The position numbers and the translations under genes are program-made. The notes beneath the pieces were generated by a model. The model did no database searches. It saw only the letters and a program-made list of their open reading frames with translations, and had not been told where the DNA came from. Positions 14,171 through 25,654 of a stretch of 64,000 nt of DNA are shown piece after piece. Each line of letters starts with the position of its first letter. The stretch's first letter is position 1. The stretch is from positions 2,046,001-2,110,000 of the forward strand of contig JACKQL020000002.1 in assembly GCA_018296165.2 (NCBI GenBank), written 5' to 3'. This DNA is from Termitomyces sp. T153 (Eukaryota > Basidiomycota > Agaricomycetes > Agaricales > Lyophyllaceae).

Positions 14171-17100
14171 ATGAATACCTCGTTGGAAAATTCTATTACT
14201 ACTAATAATCATCATCCTGCTTCCGGTGAAAGAAAGCAAAGTCCTCCCGCCTTTTTGGATCTTGCGGACTCCGTGAGTGTGATTTTTCCTCCTTCCACTT
14301 AGCTATTTATGGACAAGAGCCAGGCTGCGAGGTTAGGAAGTAATATGCCTGATATGTCCGCTGTACGTGCTCTTTCTCTCAACCAAAATTTTTCATACTG
14401 ATGGTGGCCTAGCGAGTCGAGCTCAAGCGTCTCGAACATGAACGTCAGCGCCTTCTTCAACGCAAAATATTCGAAGACCAGATGCGGGCTCTAGAGCAAC
14501 AACAGGCACAAGAACTCTTGAGCCTTCCTTATGATCCAAATTTACCCCCCGGCACTGGCATGCAACATCTAGCGGTCTCAGCTCCGACCACTCCTCCTCG
14601 TGTTAACGCAATTCTCAATGGAGAGGTGCATATCAATGGTCGTCTTGGGCGTGGACACCTCCCTGTCGACGCAGAATCACTTTCTGTAGCAGTTGATTCT
14701 GCTGCAGACAAAAGGCGATTGGTCACATATGCCCCCTCCGTTAATTTGTCGCCCGATACACCGACCCATGGTGTCACGAATGGACAGAATTTCTCGCGTC
14801 CAGCGACTGCGAAAAGCATGCCTGCTAGCCGCCGTACGTCCGCGAGTAGCCAGGACGAAGAGCTAGCAAACCATTTTCAAGGATTGTCCATGTCTGGGGA
14901 GCGTTCCAACAGGGCATCTCCCGTTCCCACACCTGTTTCGGCCTCTATCCTGGCGAGAGGGAATTCCCGTTTCAACGATGACCAGGCAGCGCGTTATGCT
15001 AGTACTTACAATGCTGGCATGATGTTGGATGAGCAATTGGACCAGGAAATGCACAGTAAGTGTCGGAAGAATGGCTATGAATCATCAATCTGACAACAAT
15101 GTAGACGCCATGCGCAACCTTCCCACCTCAGATGACGACAAGTATCATGGTCCGTATGCAAACAAGGTAAAGGCGCATGAGGCTGCTCCTCTTCCAGATA
15201 CTGATATATTTTTGGTCAGGTGTCCACCTCTTCGGCAGCTCTCGATCTTGCTCATATCTCGCAGACCTCTCCTCATTCTCATTTTCGTTCTTTGGAGGCT
15301 CGAGAAAAATCTTCTTCAGAGTGGCCTCAGTTCATTGGGGGTCCTCGTGCACCAGATGGGCTTAATTCACGCACGGAGAGAAGGACTGTGACGAATCCAA
15401 ACGTTACCTTGTCTGCTCCTCCCGAAGATCACACTGGAGTCAATGGTATTCCTGCCTCAGCCACCCCCCTCCTTCAACAATTGTCGCAGGGTTCAAACCT
15501 TTCTCATGTGCCCTCACCCAGTCCGCGACGAGGCTCTCCTCCGAGCTTACTTGATGGTGTTTCTAGCACGGCTCGTTCTGTTCCGGGTACGCCACTTGGC
15601 GTTCACGGTAATGCGAATCATTCAAAGGCTCAGGGTAGCCCGAACACTGCTGAGACTCTTTTGCTCAATACTCGGCTATCGGGTCATCATCAAATGAGTG
15701 AAACCTCCGGTAGCCCCAACGATTTGCAGGCATCTTTATCCAGGCTGACTCAGCAACCATATGACAATCCATCATTGGCATTCAATTCTATGAAAGCTGG
15801 TACCTTGGATGAGGTGTGTCTAAGCCCTTGATGAATTTGTTTTGTATATCCTGATTAATTATACCAGCAACAATATGGCTTAGAATTTGGAGTCGACAGT
15901 GGCTTGGATACTGGTCGTTACAATGCTTACAGCCCCAGTCACGGTCCTACTAACACCACCAGTGGTTCTACGGCACTCTATCATCATAATGGTTCTCGTT
16001 ATGGTTTAGGATTACCTGGTCGTCCCAACCCTGGTGCAACAGATAATAAGATGAACGGCCTACACGGACCCAAGCACAAACGAGGGGATATGGATCGTGA
16101 ATGTTGGTTATATGTTCAGCTTACATTCATTCTTGTTGACAACCTGGTGCAGTCAACCGCTTCGCAGGAACGCGCCTCGAAGATCTCAAGGGAGAGATTC
16201 CAGCGCTTTGTAAAGATCAACATGGCTGCCGATATCTGCAGAAGAAGTTGGAAGAAGGAAATCCTGACCATCGAGATATGATCTTCCTTGAGACCTTTAA
16301 ACACTTCGCAGAGCTGATGACTGGTACGGACGTTTTATCATCACATCGAGATATCCAATCCACTTTTCTCTGCAGATCCTTTTGGCAATTATCTTTGCCA
16401 GAAACTCCTCGAGTACTCTACGGATGAGCAACGCAACCTTCTCTGTGATTCGGTGGCTCAGGACCTTGTCAACATTTCTTTGAACATGCATGGAACTCGA
16501 GCCGTTCAGAAGATGGTTGATTTCCTCTCGACACGACGGCAGGCAAGTCTACTCCTTTGTATCTTTCCATTCCTCATCTTGAACGCCTTGTAGCAGGCTG
16601 ACCATCGATACAACACTCAAATTCATTCCATCATCAGGGCATTGAGCCTACATGTTGTAGTGCTTATCAAGGATTTGAACGGGAATCATGTTATTCAGAA
16701 ATGCCTGAACAAGCTTGCCCCGGAGGACAATCAGGTACATGCGTCGAGACCCTCAGTTATGACAGACGTTTAACAACTTATATCCCCAGTTTATTTATAA
16801 TGCTGTTGCCGCCAATTGCGTTGAAGTTGCTACTCATCGTCATGGGTGTTGTGTCCTTCAGAGATGTATTGATCATGCCTCTGATCATCAACGTGTCCAA
16901 CTCGTGACTGAGATCACGTATAACGCTCTCACTCTCGTTCAGGATCCTTATGGCAACTACGTGTGTGTTTCTGCCTTAATGTACGAAACTGGACTTAATC
17001 TGTACACAGGTCGTGCAATACATTCTTGACCTGAATGATAATCGTTTCAGTGACGCTGTGATTCGCCAATTTACTGGCAATGTTTGCGCACTTTCTGTTC

Positions 17101-17888
17101 AAAAGTTCAGTTCTAACGTCATTGAGAAGGTTTGTCAAGGCTCTCCTTGCTTTACCTGATTCAAAATCTCACATCGTCTGTTAGTGTATTCGTGTCGCCG
17201 AACACAACACACGGAAGGTCCTTATCGATGAGCTCTTAAATCGTACTCGTCTCGAGAAATTGCTTCGTGACTCTTATGGGAACTACTGTGTTCAGGTTTG
17301 TAATTCATCTCTTCTTATGTATCATTGTCTTTGAACACTACATATGATGCATAGACCGCTCTGGACTACGCTGAACCTGGACAGCGCGTACTTTTAGTGG
17401 ATGGCATCCGCCCAATCCTTCCATTGATTCGTAACACACCATACGGCAAACGTATTCAGAACAAGTTGCAACGCGAACACTTGGATAATTACGGAGGGTA
17501 TCATGTCCAGCCCACCATGGTCGGTCTTGGTCTTGGCAATCAAGGGATGGGTGTTTCTCATGGTCATCATGGAGGAGGTCGTCACCCAAACCATCAATCC
17601 AACCCTCTGGCTGACATCTACGCCAGTCAAAGTGGCTTGTACTCCATGGCACAAGGTCCAGCATCTTTCAATCAGCACCTGACCGGCTCCCAATTGCATG
17701 GTCTGCAACCGCAGTCTATTGACGGTTATGTGTTACAGAGTAACTCTAGTCACAACCAAAGCGGACTCTCTTCGCTCTCTCACGGAGGCGGGTTCTCCGG
17801 TTCTCCTTTCACTTTCGCAGGCACTGGTGTATCTTCTACGTCTCTGGCAGATCCTTACCCAAGGAACTTCCAGGGCTATGGAATGTAA
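14171..17888 (+). CDS. PUF/Pumilio family RNA-binding protein
   Basis: Thirteen exons (14171-14272, 14324-14362, 14413-15055, 15105-15166, 15220-15813, 15868-16102, 16153-16323, 16376-16542, 16597-16734, 16790-16960, 17010-17129, 17185-17295, 17355-17888) give 1028 aa. The first 555 residues are low-complexity Ser/Pro/Asn/Gln-rich. The Pumilio-homology domain (about 560-880) opens with RFAGTRLEDLKGEIPALCKD and has the expected series of repeats with RNA-contact triplets: KDQHGCRYLQKKL, DPFGNYLCQKLLEY, NMHGTRAVQKM, DLNGNHVIQKCL, HRHGCCVLQRC, DPYGNYVVQYIL, QKFSSNVIEKC and DSYGNYCVQTAL. A Gly/His/Ser-rich tail of about 150 residues follows. PUF proteins bind UGUA-containing 3' UTR elements and repress or localise mRNAs in the cytoplasm. 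The intron after 16542 is GC-AG (CAG|GCAAGT). Confidence 0.93.
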
Positions 17889-18626
17889 ATGCAAGGCGAT
17901 GTCCTGGTCACGCCGCCTCAACAGCCATCTTCAATAGGGACTTATACTCTCTCTAATCACTTGACCCGCGTCCGATACCTTCAAAATCTACTCTACCACA
18001 GACCTTTTGAATTGTTCCGCCGTGCTCGTTTTTTTACCGACCATGACCGTATTATCTAACCCATCGGCGCTCACAACCCGAATCTATATTTCATACCACA
18101 CACTTCCTCCCGCATTGTATTTTGCAACCGGCATATTCACACTACCATTGCTTTTCCTGCTTTCCTGTCACAACCACTTTTTATTTGCCCGCTACTCATT
18201 TGTACAGGTTATTTCTCAAGCACCTAACTCGGTTGTCTGTCTTATAGTATCCCCCTTGCAGCACTATTTGTCTGTCATTCTGTAGTTGTTCAAACTGAAG
18301 CTGTATAAAGTCAATCGATAATTAGAAATGCGGATTCAATCATAAAACAATTGGCATAGAATTGGAGAAGGAAGGAGATCTTAGAACTAACAACATCACT
18401 CATAATCATTCAAATCACGGCAATAACGAAACTTTACAACGTCGCCCAGGCTATTGACGAGCACGATGAAGTACGTTATAGCGTCAAGTCACACACAGAG
18501 AGACTGGGTCGATATAATATTTCCCGATGTCAGAATCGTGTTGTCATTGCATAACTTTCATAACAAAGGGGTTGTTCAATGCAGAGGGCAGGAAAAGGCA
18601 ACAGGATGTAATGTGATGACGACTTT
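17889..18626. other. 3' intergenic region of PUF and RPS29 (convergent)
   Basis: No gene seen. The first 400 bp after the PUF stop are pyrimidine-rich with several T-runs, as expected for a long 3' UTR. Open frames here lack recognisable protein character. Confidence 0.4.
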
Positions 18627-18919
18627 TCACCGATTCTAGGGTAAAATGTCGTCATTCAGAAGTGGAAGGTATTTCAAAGACTAACTACACACCTTTGTGA
18701 AACCGATGGCGGACGACTTCTCGCGGAAGCATTGACGACAGAGATCGAGGCCGTATTTGCGGACAAGACCAGCCTGATGAGCACAGAGTCGGCTACAGTT
18801 TAGAACCAGACAGGCTCTCGTTAGGGTCAAGTTTCACACAAAGGAGTCGCGACTCACCATTGACGGCTACCCTTTCCGAACTTTCTGGGTCTAGAGAACC
18901 AAACAGCGTCGTGTGTCAT
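18627..18919 (-). CDS. rps29: 40S ribosomal protein S29 (uS14)
   Basis: Three exons (18858-18919, 18693-18792, 18627-18635) give 56 aa, the normal length for S29. The protein starts [19 protein letters not shown] and carries the zinc ribbon CRLC..C..C (CRLCAHQAG, then [11 protein letters not shown]). It ends GFTKNR; the last exon supplies only the final two residues and the stop. It binds 18S rRNA in the small-subunit head. A probable 49-nt intron sits in the 5' UTR (18947-18995, GTGAGT..TAG), typical of ribosomal protein genes. Ribosomal protein genes this short are easily missed, because the coding exons are split into pieces of 62, 100 and 9 nt. Confidence 0.95.
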
Positions 18920-19163
18920 TTTTGAGAGAGAATTCCTTAAAAGAGGCTAATGATTAATGAACGGCCGTGCAAAGTAGGCAAAAGTCAACACTCACCACGT
19001 TGGCTACGGCGACTTTTGGAGCACAATTCCTTGTGAGAGACGTTGCGCGTACCGCTTATGTAAACTGTATAGCACTCGAATTAAGGTTTGATCTCCGATT
19101 GATTTACAGGAACAGAATTCAATTTTTGGTACGGAGCCAAAAAGTAAATTGAAATTAGCTTGT

Positions 19164-19246
19164 AGCCCACCGCGAGGGTCGAACTCGCAGCCTTCAGATC
19201 AACCTGCCTAAGAGTCTGACGCTCTATCCGATTGAGCTAGGCGGGC
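19164..19246 (-). tRNA. tRNA-Lys(CTT) with a 9-nt intron
   Basis: Read on the minus strand: acceptor stem GCCCGCC paired with GGTGGGC (one G-U pair), a D-arm, and the anticodon stem TCAGA/TCTGA around loop CTCTTA-A with anticodon CTT. A 9-nt intron (GGCAGGTTG) sits after position 37, the standard nuclear tRNA intron site. The T-arm is GCGAGTTCGACCCTCGC. The U discriminator also occurs in other fungal tRNA-Lys(CUU). It decodes AAG. Confidence 0.93.
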
Positions 19247-19480
19247 GATATTCGAAAGGGACCTCATTTCTATAGCTGCACTGCCCGCATCAGCCATTGC
19301 TGTAACCGCTTAGCAAATGATCTGCCACCCAGGAAAGGTAGAAAAGATCGATAGTACGATGTAGGAAATTGATGCAACTACATAAATCATAAACACAAAA
19401 GTTTACAGTCAGGATGGTCCATAGAACAGCCTATTGCCAATTAAATGCAAGAAAGAAGTACGTTCTTTACCTATCAGATT

Positions 19481-21697
19481 CTAGCGAATGAAGGTGACAG
19501 AACCCATGCCGGTCGTCAATGTCTCGATCTCAGCATCCTTTTCAGAGTCGGAATCATGTATGACATAGACGACGCGACTATTCGAGGTATTATTCAGCTT
19601 GGAGGGTGTAGACACGTCAGTAAGAGTTTGAACGAGCGAGCGCGGTGAGTCTGCAAATCGTAAATCACGGAGAACTTTGATCAGCGCGAAGAATGTCTAC
19701 CTTGAAATTTTGCTGCTGCCAGCTTGCTCGTCTTTGGCGTCTTTGGATGCCTTGAGGCCCGAGTCTCAAAGAGGGCAGCAAGCTTCCCCTCTTTACATGC
19801 GCCGCACGCTAGATATGTGCCGCACCTGATTCATCATGAAGTTACTATGCCAATAAACTGTTACTCACCAACTTTAGTGACATCAATGGATCTGCTGTGA
19901 CGACCATAGCTAATATGGTGAATCAGATGATAATATGATGGGTCTTAATTTCCATTTACGTTTTCGAACACTGCAAGCATTCTAGAATCCGATACTTTTA
20001 GCGACGGGGCAGAAGGTGCATTCCGAATTACCTACTCCAATTAAATTTGAAATCTATTTCGTAGTTGTGCTTGGTCTAGGCATGTGGGGTTACTGGAGCT
20101 GTGATGAGAATATGAGGAAGTTCAAACTTACAGTGATTTCAATTTCAGGGCGTGCACGCATGATCTTATTCGACCTGGTAAGATCGTGTTAGCACCGTTT
20201 TTAGCGAGCATCGTCAAAGGAGAAGAGTGACCAAGCTTTGAAAATACTACCGTGAACTTCCTTCGGGCTAGCGTCAATAATCCACGATGCTAAATGACAC
20301 ATCTCATGAGAGAGTGTGTTTCGAATCCTCTCTAGGACGAGACTTGAGAAGATGGGAAGCATTAAGCAAACCGGGTCTACCATCGCAGTCCAAAATCTTC
20401 TCTGCAAGTTCTATTTCGGTGGTTTGAACACCATATCGTGACCTGTCAGGTTCTGAATCCTATTTGCAATTGATGTTGGTGAAAATAATCAGTACCGGTG
20501 CCATTTAGCTCTGCCGGCTGTGGTCAGCAGTCGTTTGTTCCAATTGAGCTTTGTTTCTTTGGGTAATTTATTCTCAAAAACGGAGCGATTGAGTTCTTCA
20601 AATAGTTTTTGGGCATAAATCACCCGTCGCTCTTGCTCGGCGGCAGCTTGTGCTCTTTTGTTGAAACGGGGCGTTCCCTTACTTCTCGAACCGCAAGTTT
20701 TGGCAGTGGGCATAGGTGTCGCAGGAGTCAAAGGGGCGTCTACTGAACGATGAGAAGTCTCTTTGGGGCTACCCGTCTCCCTATTCAAGGTGAACGATTG
20801 CTCTCTATCACTGATGAAGCCTGGGAGTTGCTTCAGAGATACAAAAGTTGCTTTGGAAGGGTTTGGCAGTCTTAGAGGTTTCTTGGCACTTCTTGGCTCG
20901 TCTCTAAATAATTTATTAGATTCTTTTCCAAAACAAGGGTATCGGCGCCACTCACAACACAAGAATAGAATTGTCATGATTAACATTAACATCACCTTCT
21001 CTGTCCGAATCAAATAGTTCATCTTCACTGAGACTCGGTGCTCTAGTTTTGATCTTTAATAGCTCCGTTTTTCTTGAGACTGGCCGCTCAGGGGAGCTGT
21101 CAGAAAGTTCAATGATCTCTGGAGCACATGTGGCATTCTCTTCCACGCCACTGTCGTCAGAGCTGGAACTCTCGATCACTCTTCTTGGGGCACGATATAA
21201 TTTCCTTAGCATACCGATCGTCTGAGAATTCGATGGTCTTTCACAAACCCGTAAAAAAGGTGTTTCTCCTTATTTGTGATACGAACACTTACGTCGATGG
21301 ACTCTTGTGAATAGCTGGCCCTTTGTCATCGACACCATATCTTTGGTTGGGGATTAACAAGAAAGGGTCATGGAAGGTATGACTTCCATTTTTGCTCAAA
21401 CCCAAGTCAAAACAAGCCGACCACTGGTATATACATGTACGTACTTGTCCTCGTCTGATGATATCTCGACAACTTCATCTAAGTCCAGAGCTTTCCTGGA
21501 GGAAACTACATTATTTTACGACGAAAGAGTGGCATTGAGAAAGAGGAGAACCTTCTATCGTCTTCACTATCAGGGACGACTTCTCCAGCCAACGGACGAT
21601 CCTGCTCTAGCAATCTTGCTCTCGCGACCATTGGACTCTTTCGATGTTGTGCGTCTACGGCCTGTAATTGAAATTCATCGGACATAGCGGTAGCCAT
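19481..21697 (-). CDS. GCNA-family SprT-like metalloprotease with acidic N-terminus
   Basis: Thirteen exons (21552-21697, 21445-21495, 21293-21340, 20956-21237, 20496-20903, 20381-20442, 20232-20331, 20132-20174, 20036-20069, 19960-19981, 19869-19909, 19701-19808, 19481-19650) give 504 aa. Residues 1-170 are disordered and acidic with SUMO-interaction-like patches (VVEISSDED, EIIELSDSSPE). The SprT domain (about 280-460) has the HExxH zinc motif HEMCH at 341-345, then WIIDASPKEVHGSIFKAW, and a zinc-ribbon end with WKCLQCSKTYGRHSRSID and ACGACKEGKL. GCNA proteins, relatives of SPRTN/Wss1, are linked to DNA-protein crosslink repair and germline genome stability. The third intron position is less certain: the intron at 21341-21444 is 104 nt, long for this genome. 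Confidence 0.85.
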
Positions 21698-24600
21698 GTG
21701 AGATTGATAGTGACACAGGAAAATAAGTGAAGTGTTCCTCTTTGCAGGGACTGGACTTCTGGAACCCGATGATGCAAGCTTGTGAAACCGCTACTTAGTA
21801 TGAAAGCGAACTTTTAGAAATTGCGGCCATGTGACTGACGCGTTTGTGGCTATGCCAGCATCCTCAACGTGATCGCGGTTGGTCCAAAAAGGGACATCAT
21901 TTCTGGTCTACATAGTATGTGAGTACATGGCGAGATGGGTTCGGTACAGTATGTAAAGTATGGTTAAAACTATTTACACCAACATCAAGAAAATATAGTA
22001 AAGTACTAGCTATCAATGGGTCAAATTATGTTACAAATGACTTTTACTGAGAAGTTGAGATGACAGGATAAATGAAATGATCTACTCTAGGAACAATATT
22101 CAATGAACAAGGTGTTTCAATGAAAACTTATTGTGGCATCAACGATGACGTGACTGTTGTCAGAACTTTCCCATTGTGTAGGGGAGCAACTGTCAAGAAA
22201 ATCTGCGAGACAACCGTGAGTTCGAAGGCCTTGTTTGGGGTAGTCAGACGAACCATAGGGTTGAAGGAAGGCCGAGAGAAAATGGTCGAGGAGTCTTTTA
22301 GCGTCGATATAATACAAAGCGTCTGAAGAACTGCCAGTGGCCAATGTTTGTGGTTTGCAATTACACCGCCACAAATAGCAGACTTGCCTTCGCTACGCTG
22401 AGCACAAAATCCTGCCTGTGCCTCGAGATCTCCGATCGTCCACACTGTTCAAGCAATGCAGCAAGAATGGTATTGGAGGGCGTTTGTAGCTTTGTCAGTC
22501 TGGATTGGTGGAATTGGAGAACATCCAATACCATCGCGACTTACAATTTGGTTGCTTTGTATAATCAGAGGGTACTGCAATTTTTTATGGCCACTGAAAA
22601 GGAGAAAATATATTCGCTTACTACTGAAAGACGACTCAAGTGAAGTGTGGTGTCACATCGAGGGGAGGACCGAAGGAGGGAATGACGTTGAAAAGTCATA
22701 ATAGGAGCTGCAGTTGACAGCTGTGGTCTACGATCATCAGTACCGTCATGGTCGCACTCGAGGTAAAAAAGATCGTCGGCAAGACAGGAAGAAAGCATCC
22801 TCTATGAATGAATAAAACGTGGGTACAGGCAACCGTCAAGCCTGTCGTCTGAAAGGCTCAACTTGAACTATACGTGACCAAGGATTGAAAAAACGAGGGA
22901 ACACCGGTGTTTTCCATGTGTGGTTGACTGATCTTTGCAATATGTGACAGACGCGTGGACAAATTAGAGCTCACTCTAATCGCCAGCGCCTACTCCTTGA
23001 TACTTACCAAATCCCATTATCGCAATGGAGACGCTCCAGCACGGAGTCGTCCGATGTTCGTTGAACGATTACCAGTGCATATCTGGAAGATTGTCTTCCA
23101 TTTCTTCCATCTGTCAGAAATCTGGAGTCAGGCATCCGAGTCAGTCCGTTGATTCATGAACGAAACATTTGAAGAGGTCCAAAGAATCTAGCATTGTTCA
23201 TCTGAAAACTCGAGAGGGAAGCATGCAACACCGATCCAGATGGGGAGACCTCCGTGGCATCCTCGTGAACTCCAAGTTGTCTTGCAACAGCACTCTTCAT
23301 GATTTGCCATTACTTCACCGGACATCTACACAACTGTATTAATTCCAGCACCCTAATTTATCTCAGATTACGGAGAATGGTGACAACCCTAGGTGGTTCG
23401 TCGAAGATTGCGCCCGAAAGGCCTTTCAAATCCGGGTTAGCTCGTGTCTCGCGCTGCAAATCCATTCCAACACTGAAAGCGACTTCGATGGAGTTCAGCG
23501 CTATTGGCAGTGGATGTGACGCCAACCTTATGCTAGCTCGCACAGTATGCCTCGGATTCATCCAAATCCGATGAGCTGTTTCATATATAGCGCCCCGAAG
23601 GCGTCCCAACAGGTATCAGCTCCGAAACAAAGCTCAGGACAGATTTGGGGCATATTCTTTGAGCCATTCGTGCTACTTTGTCGTTGCAAGGATTGGTTGG
23701 TCATGTCAGGTCGCCATTTGGTTTCCTTATATGGAAGGTAAGAATAAAGTGTCGCTAGGAAACTTTATAGAGTAGGATTTCAGACTCACATGCCAAAAAC
23801 AAATTTTCTTTAGGCAATGGTCATGAGTTTTATCGACCGACCTTGTGGGCCGAATGTGCAGAGTTACTCCAGCAACAACCGTGCATTCATCAGTATGTCA
23901 CGCTCCGTGAGCCGCTGATCAGGACTATCCAAAAACATTTACTTCGTCTGTCCGAGGACGAATAGCGACGTACTTCGAACGAATGCCCGACTTTGATTTA
24001 CTGGAATATATCACCGAAAAAGGGAATTGCGCACGTCTTCGTAGAATCTTGTCGTCTTGTTGCACCGCCTGGACAGCTCTGCACTGGAACGACTCTACCA
24101 TAACAGGTATAGTGTCGCGAGGGATGATTCTGCGGTGAGAGTATCGTGACTTAAATGCCAGTAATTTGGATTCAATAATTAGTCTGCAGCTCGAAGAACT
24201 ACATTGTATCAGCATTCAATTTAGTTGGCACTAGATGGCGCAGCGCAGCATATCGAACTAGCTACCTGTCGGTGTAATTTCGAGGGTTCTTCCTTCCATG
24301 GCGCCAAAACTTTTTGCATCGGATCAATCATTACGGCCCCACCTTGTCAAGGAGTACGCCTTGCAGCAAATCAGTTTTTCACGCTGAACTTATAGGTCAA
24401 TGGCTGGGGGCGCCATGACTGATATGCAAGCAAGCCATAATGCTCTTCAAGATCAATGTCGTCCCGAATTCGATCTCCTTATTGACGATCTAAAGCGTGC
24501 TCCAAGAATTGTTAGGTCGGACGATTGCTTGTATGTGAGAAACACAATCCAGAGCTCGTTTGTGAGTCGTAAGGAACATCAGCAGAAGTTTCCAAGTGGA

Positions 24601-25654
24601 CCAATCGCCATAGGAAGTAGTCGCGAAGAATGAGCATACGATTATCGTGGTGATATGTAGACCTGGGTACTTGGATTTTCATTGAGTCGCGTGCCTGTGT
24701 CAATGAAACCGACCACAACAGGCGGCAATCAGCACTGGCAAGCCATGTGCTACCGAGTGTCCATTACCTGTCCTCCTTCGATGTTTGGATTTGAGAGCAG
24801 ACTGAGTGTTCACTCATATTCTATTCCGAGCTCTCATGACTTTAAATTGGGCTTGACCTTGCACAATTAGACTTGACTAGAATCGACCATCACGGTCTCC
24901 GACTCGAATAGTTTGACAAACACTTGTTCTCTAGGTTGATTAAGATTTTGAGCTTATTCAATTGTTTTATGGCTTGAATCTCTCGTGTTGGCGAATTAGT
25001 GTGCACAAAATCCATTTGTAGGCTCACCTTGGCAGTTGGGTCATTTCGAGCATCCGTCTTCTTCGCGCATCAGTGCTCTTCAAACAGTCTTGCAGAGATT
25101 CGTTCGAGGCGAATGCATTGCACTCTAGAGCGTAATTTGTTGAGTGGTCAATTTTGCAAGATTCATTGACTTGGTACAACACATATAGACTAAATTTTAT
25201 CCTAATTGCTCAATGCTCGAGGCTCGGCGAGGGCCTCGAATCGCACGCCACAAAAATTACAATTTCGTGATCATTCAAGCCATGTGGCAAAATCATTTTT
25301 TGATGAATTAGAAATTCTTGATTCCATACCTATATGTATGTTCTAGTAACAGATCAGGCAAAAGTAAACGATGGTATCAAAGACTTCATAGGGTCTCCGT
25401 AAGTCTTGCTGAGTTTAAACAAAGACACCACTGATACTTGACAAATCACGATAACAACCAAGTCCCATGATCAGATGCCTACGCAACGTTTATTTTGGTA
25501 AATATCTAGCTCCGTACGTCAGTTGTATTATGATTTGCAATCACATTGTGTAATGTACATCATGGTGCAAGTTCAAAAGTTTTAGCAATGCAGGTTGCCT
25601 CTGTAATTCAATAGCATTAACCATGGGTGAACGAAAAGTAGTATGGTCGTTGTT
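21698..25654. other. Gene-poor 4-kb region, possible gene relics
   Basis: No intact gene found in almost 4 kb. Two spots look like decayed coding sequence. On the minus strand at about 22117-22330 a 70-codon frame (DALYYIDAKRLLDHFLSAFL) has protein-like composition but no clear start. On the plus strand at about 22960-23150 the frame contains RLPVHIWKIVFHFFHL, resembling the start of an F-box, and is followed by several frames with stops up to about 24230. The rest is AT-rich. A degenerate F-box gene is my best guess for 22.95-24.2 kb, at low confidence. Confidence 0.3.

Noticed and set aside
18007..18285. Hydrophobic open frame after the PUF gene
   Set aside because: It lies in pyrimidine-rich 3' UTR-like sequence; the Leu/Phe/Ser content follows from base composition.
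19826..19864. A 39-nt intron in the GCNA gene
   Set aside because: An alternative donor and acceptor (19809-19868, 60 nt) gives a normal intron and restores the zinc-ribbon CGAC in frame, so the short intron was dropped.
22960..24230. Complete F-box gene
   Set aside because: Only one short F-box-like stretch is visible; downstream frames contain several stops that normal-sized introns do not remove. Noted only as a possible relic.
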